NCBI GenBank assembly: GCA_900660155.1
Contig: CABFPE010000178.1
Coordinates: 561,977 to 582,014, forward strand
Source of the DNA: Hofstenia miamia
Taxonomy: Eukaryota > Xenacoelomorpha > Acoela > Hofsteniidae
DNA length: 20,038 nt
Direction of reading: 5' to 3'
Below the pieces are notes generated by a model. The model was not told where the DNA came from. It made no database searches and saw only the letters and a program-made list of their open reading frames with translations. Shown here piece after piece: positions 20,000-20,038 of the stretch (its first letter is position 1; each line of letters opens with the position of its first letter). A program made the position numbers and the translations under genes.

Positions 20000-20038
20000 T
20001 AATAATAATAATAATATATATATATATATATATATATA
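20000..20038. repeat. (TAA)n followed by (TA)n microsatellite at the window edge
   Basis: A short TAA run grades into pure TA repeats that continue past the window. Confidence 0.9.

Overview
The window is strongly A/T-rich eukaryotic DNA, almost certainly from an invertebrate animal. It has GT-AG introns, very small exons, microsatellites, two APE-type LINEs, one LINE with a restriction-like endonuclease, and Tc1/mariner debris. There are no bacterial operon signals. I cannot name the species from sequence alone.

The main result is one interrupted host gene on the + strand, pieced together here from splice sites and reading phase. It starts at ATG 2913 and runs past 16464. Exon 1 (2913-3081) encodes a short cytoplasmic tail and a signal-anchor. 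Two small exons follow (4434-4487, 4985-5035). Then come six 57-base exons (5175-6558), each encoding one 19-residue Thr/Lys/Ala-rich repeat, and another 57-base exon (8019-8075). A 665-base exon (15800-16464) encodes the first part of a lumenal catalytic domain resembling GT-B O-fucosyltransferases. Every junction up to exon 11 is phase 1, so all the small exons can be duplicated or skipped without a frameshift. The eleven exons sum to exactly 446 codons with no internal stop. The product reads as a type II ER/Golgi glycosyltransferase with a stem built from tandem exon copies. The last exon(s) were not found and may lie beyond the window.

Layout: 1-2455, 5'-incomplete CR1/Jockey-group LINE (+). 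2456-2912, upstream region. 2913-3081, exon 1. 3082-4433, intron with an (AT)n tract. 4434-6558, small exons, with a 287-base tandem repeat carrying the stem exons. 6559-8018, intron with a mariner transposase tail. 8019-8075, exon 10. 8076-15799, large intron holding a possible micro-exon, a (TAA)n tract with an R4/Dong-like LINE (9762-12847), a minus-strand CR1/L2-group LINE (12866-14360), and a palindromic TIR element (15008-15751) that stops 48 bases before the next exon. 15800-16464, exon 11. 16465-20038, intron or flank with a Tc1-like transposase fragment, an orphan open frame, a GC-rich fold-back and terminal TAA/TA repeats.

The mobile elements are all decayed copies lying in or beside the host gene, which explains its size. 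The host exons keep clean splice sites and open frames, which suggests they are still under selection.
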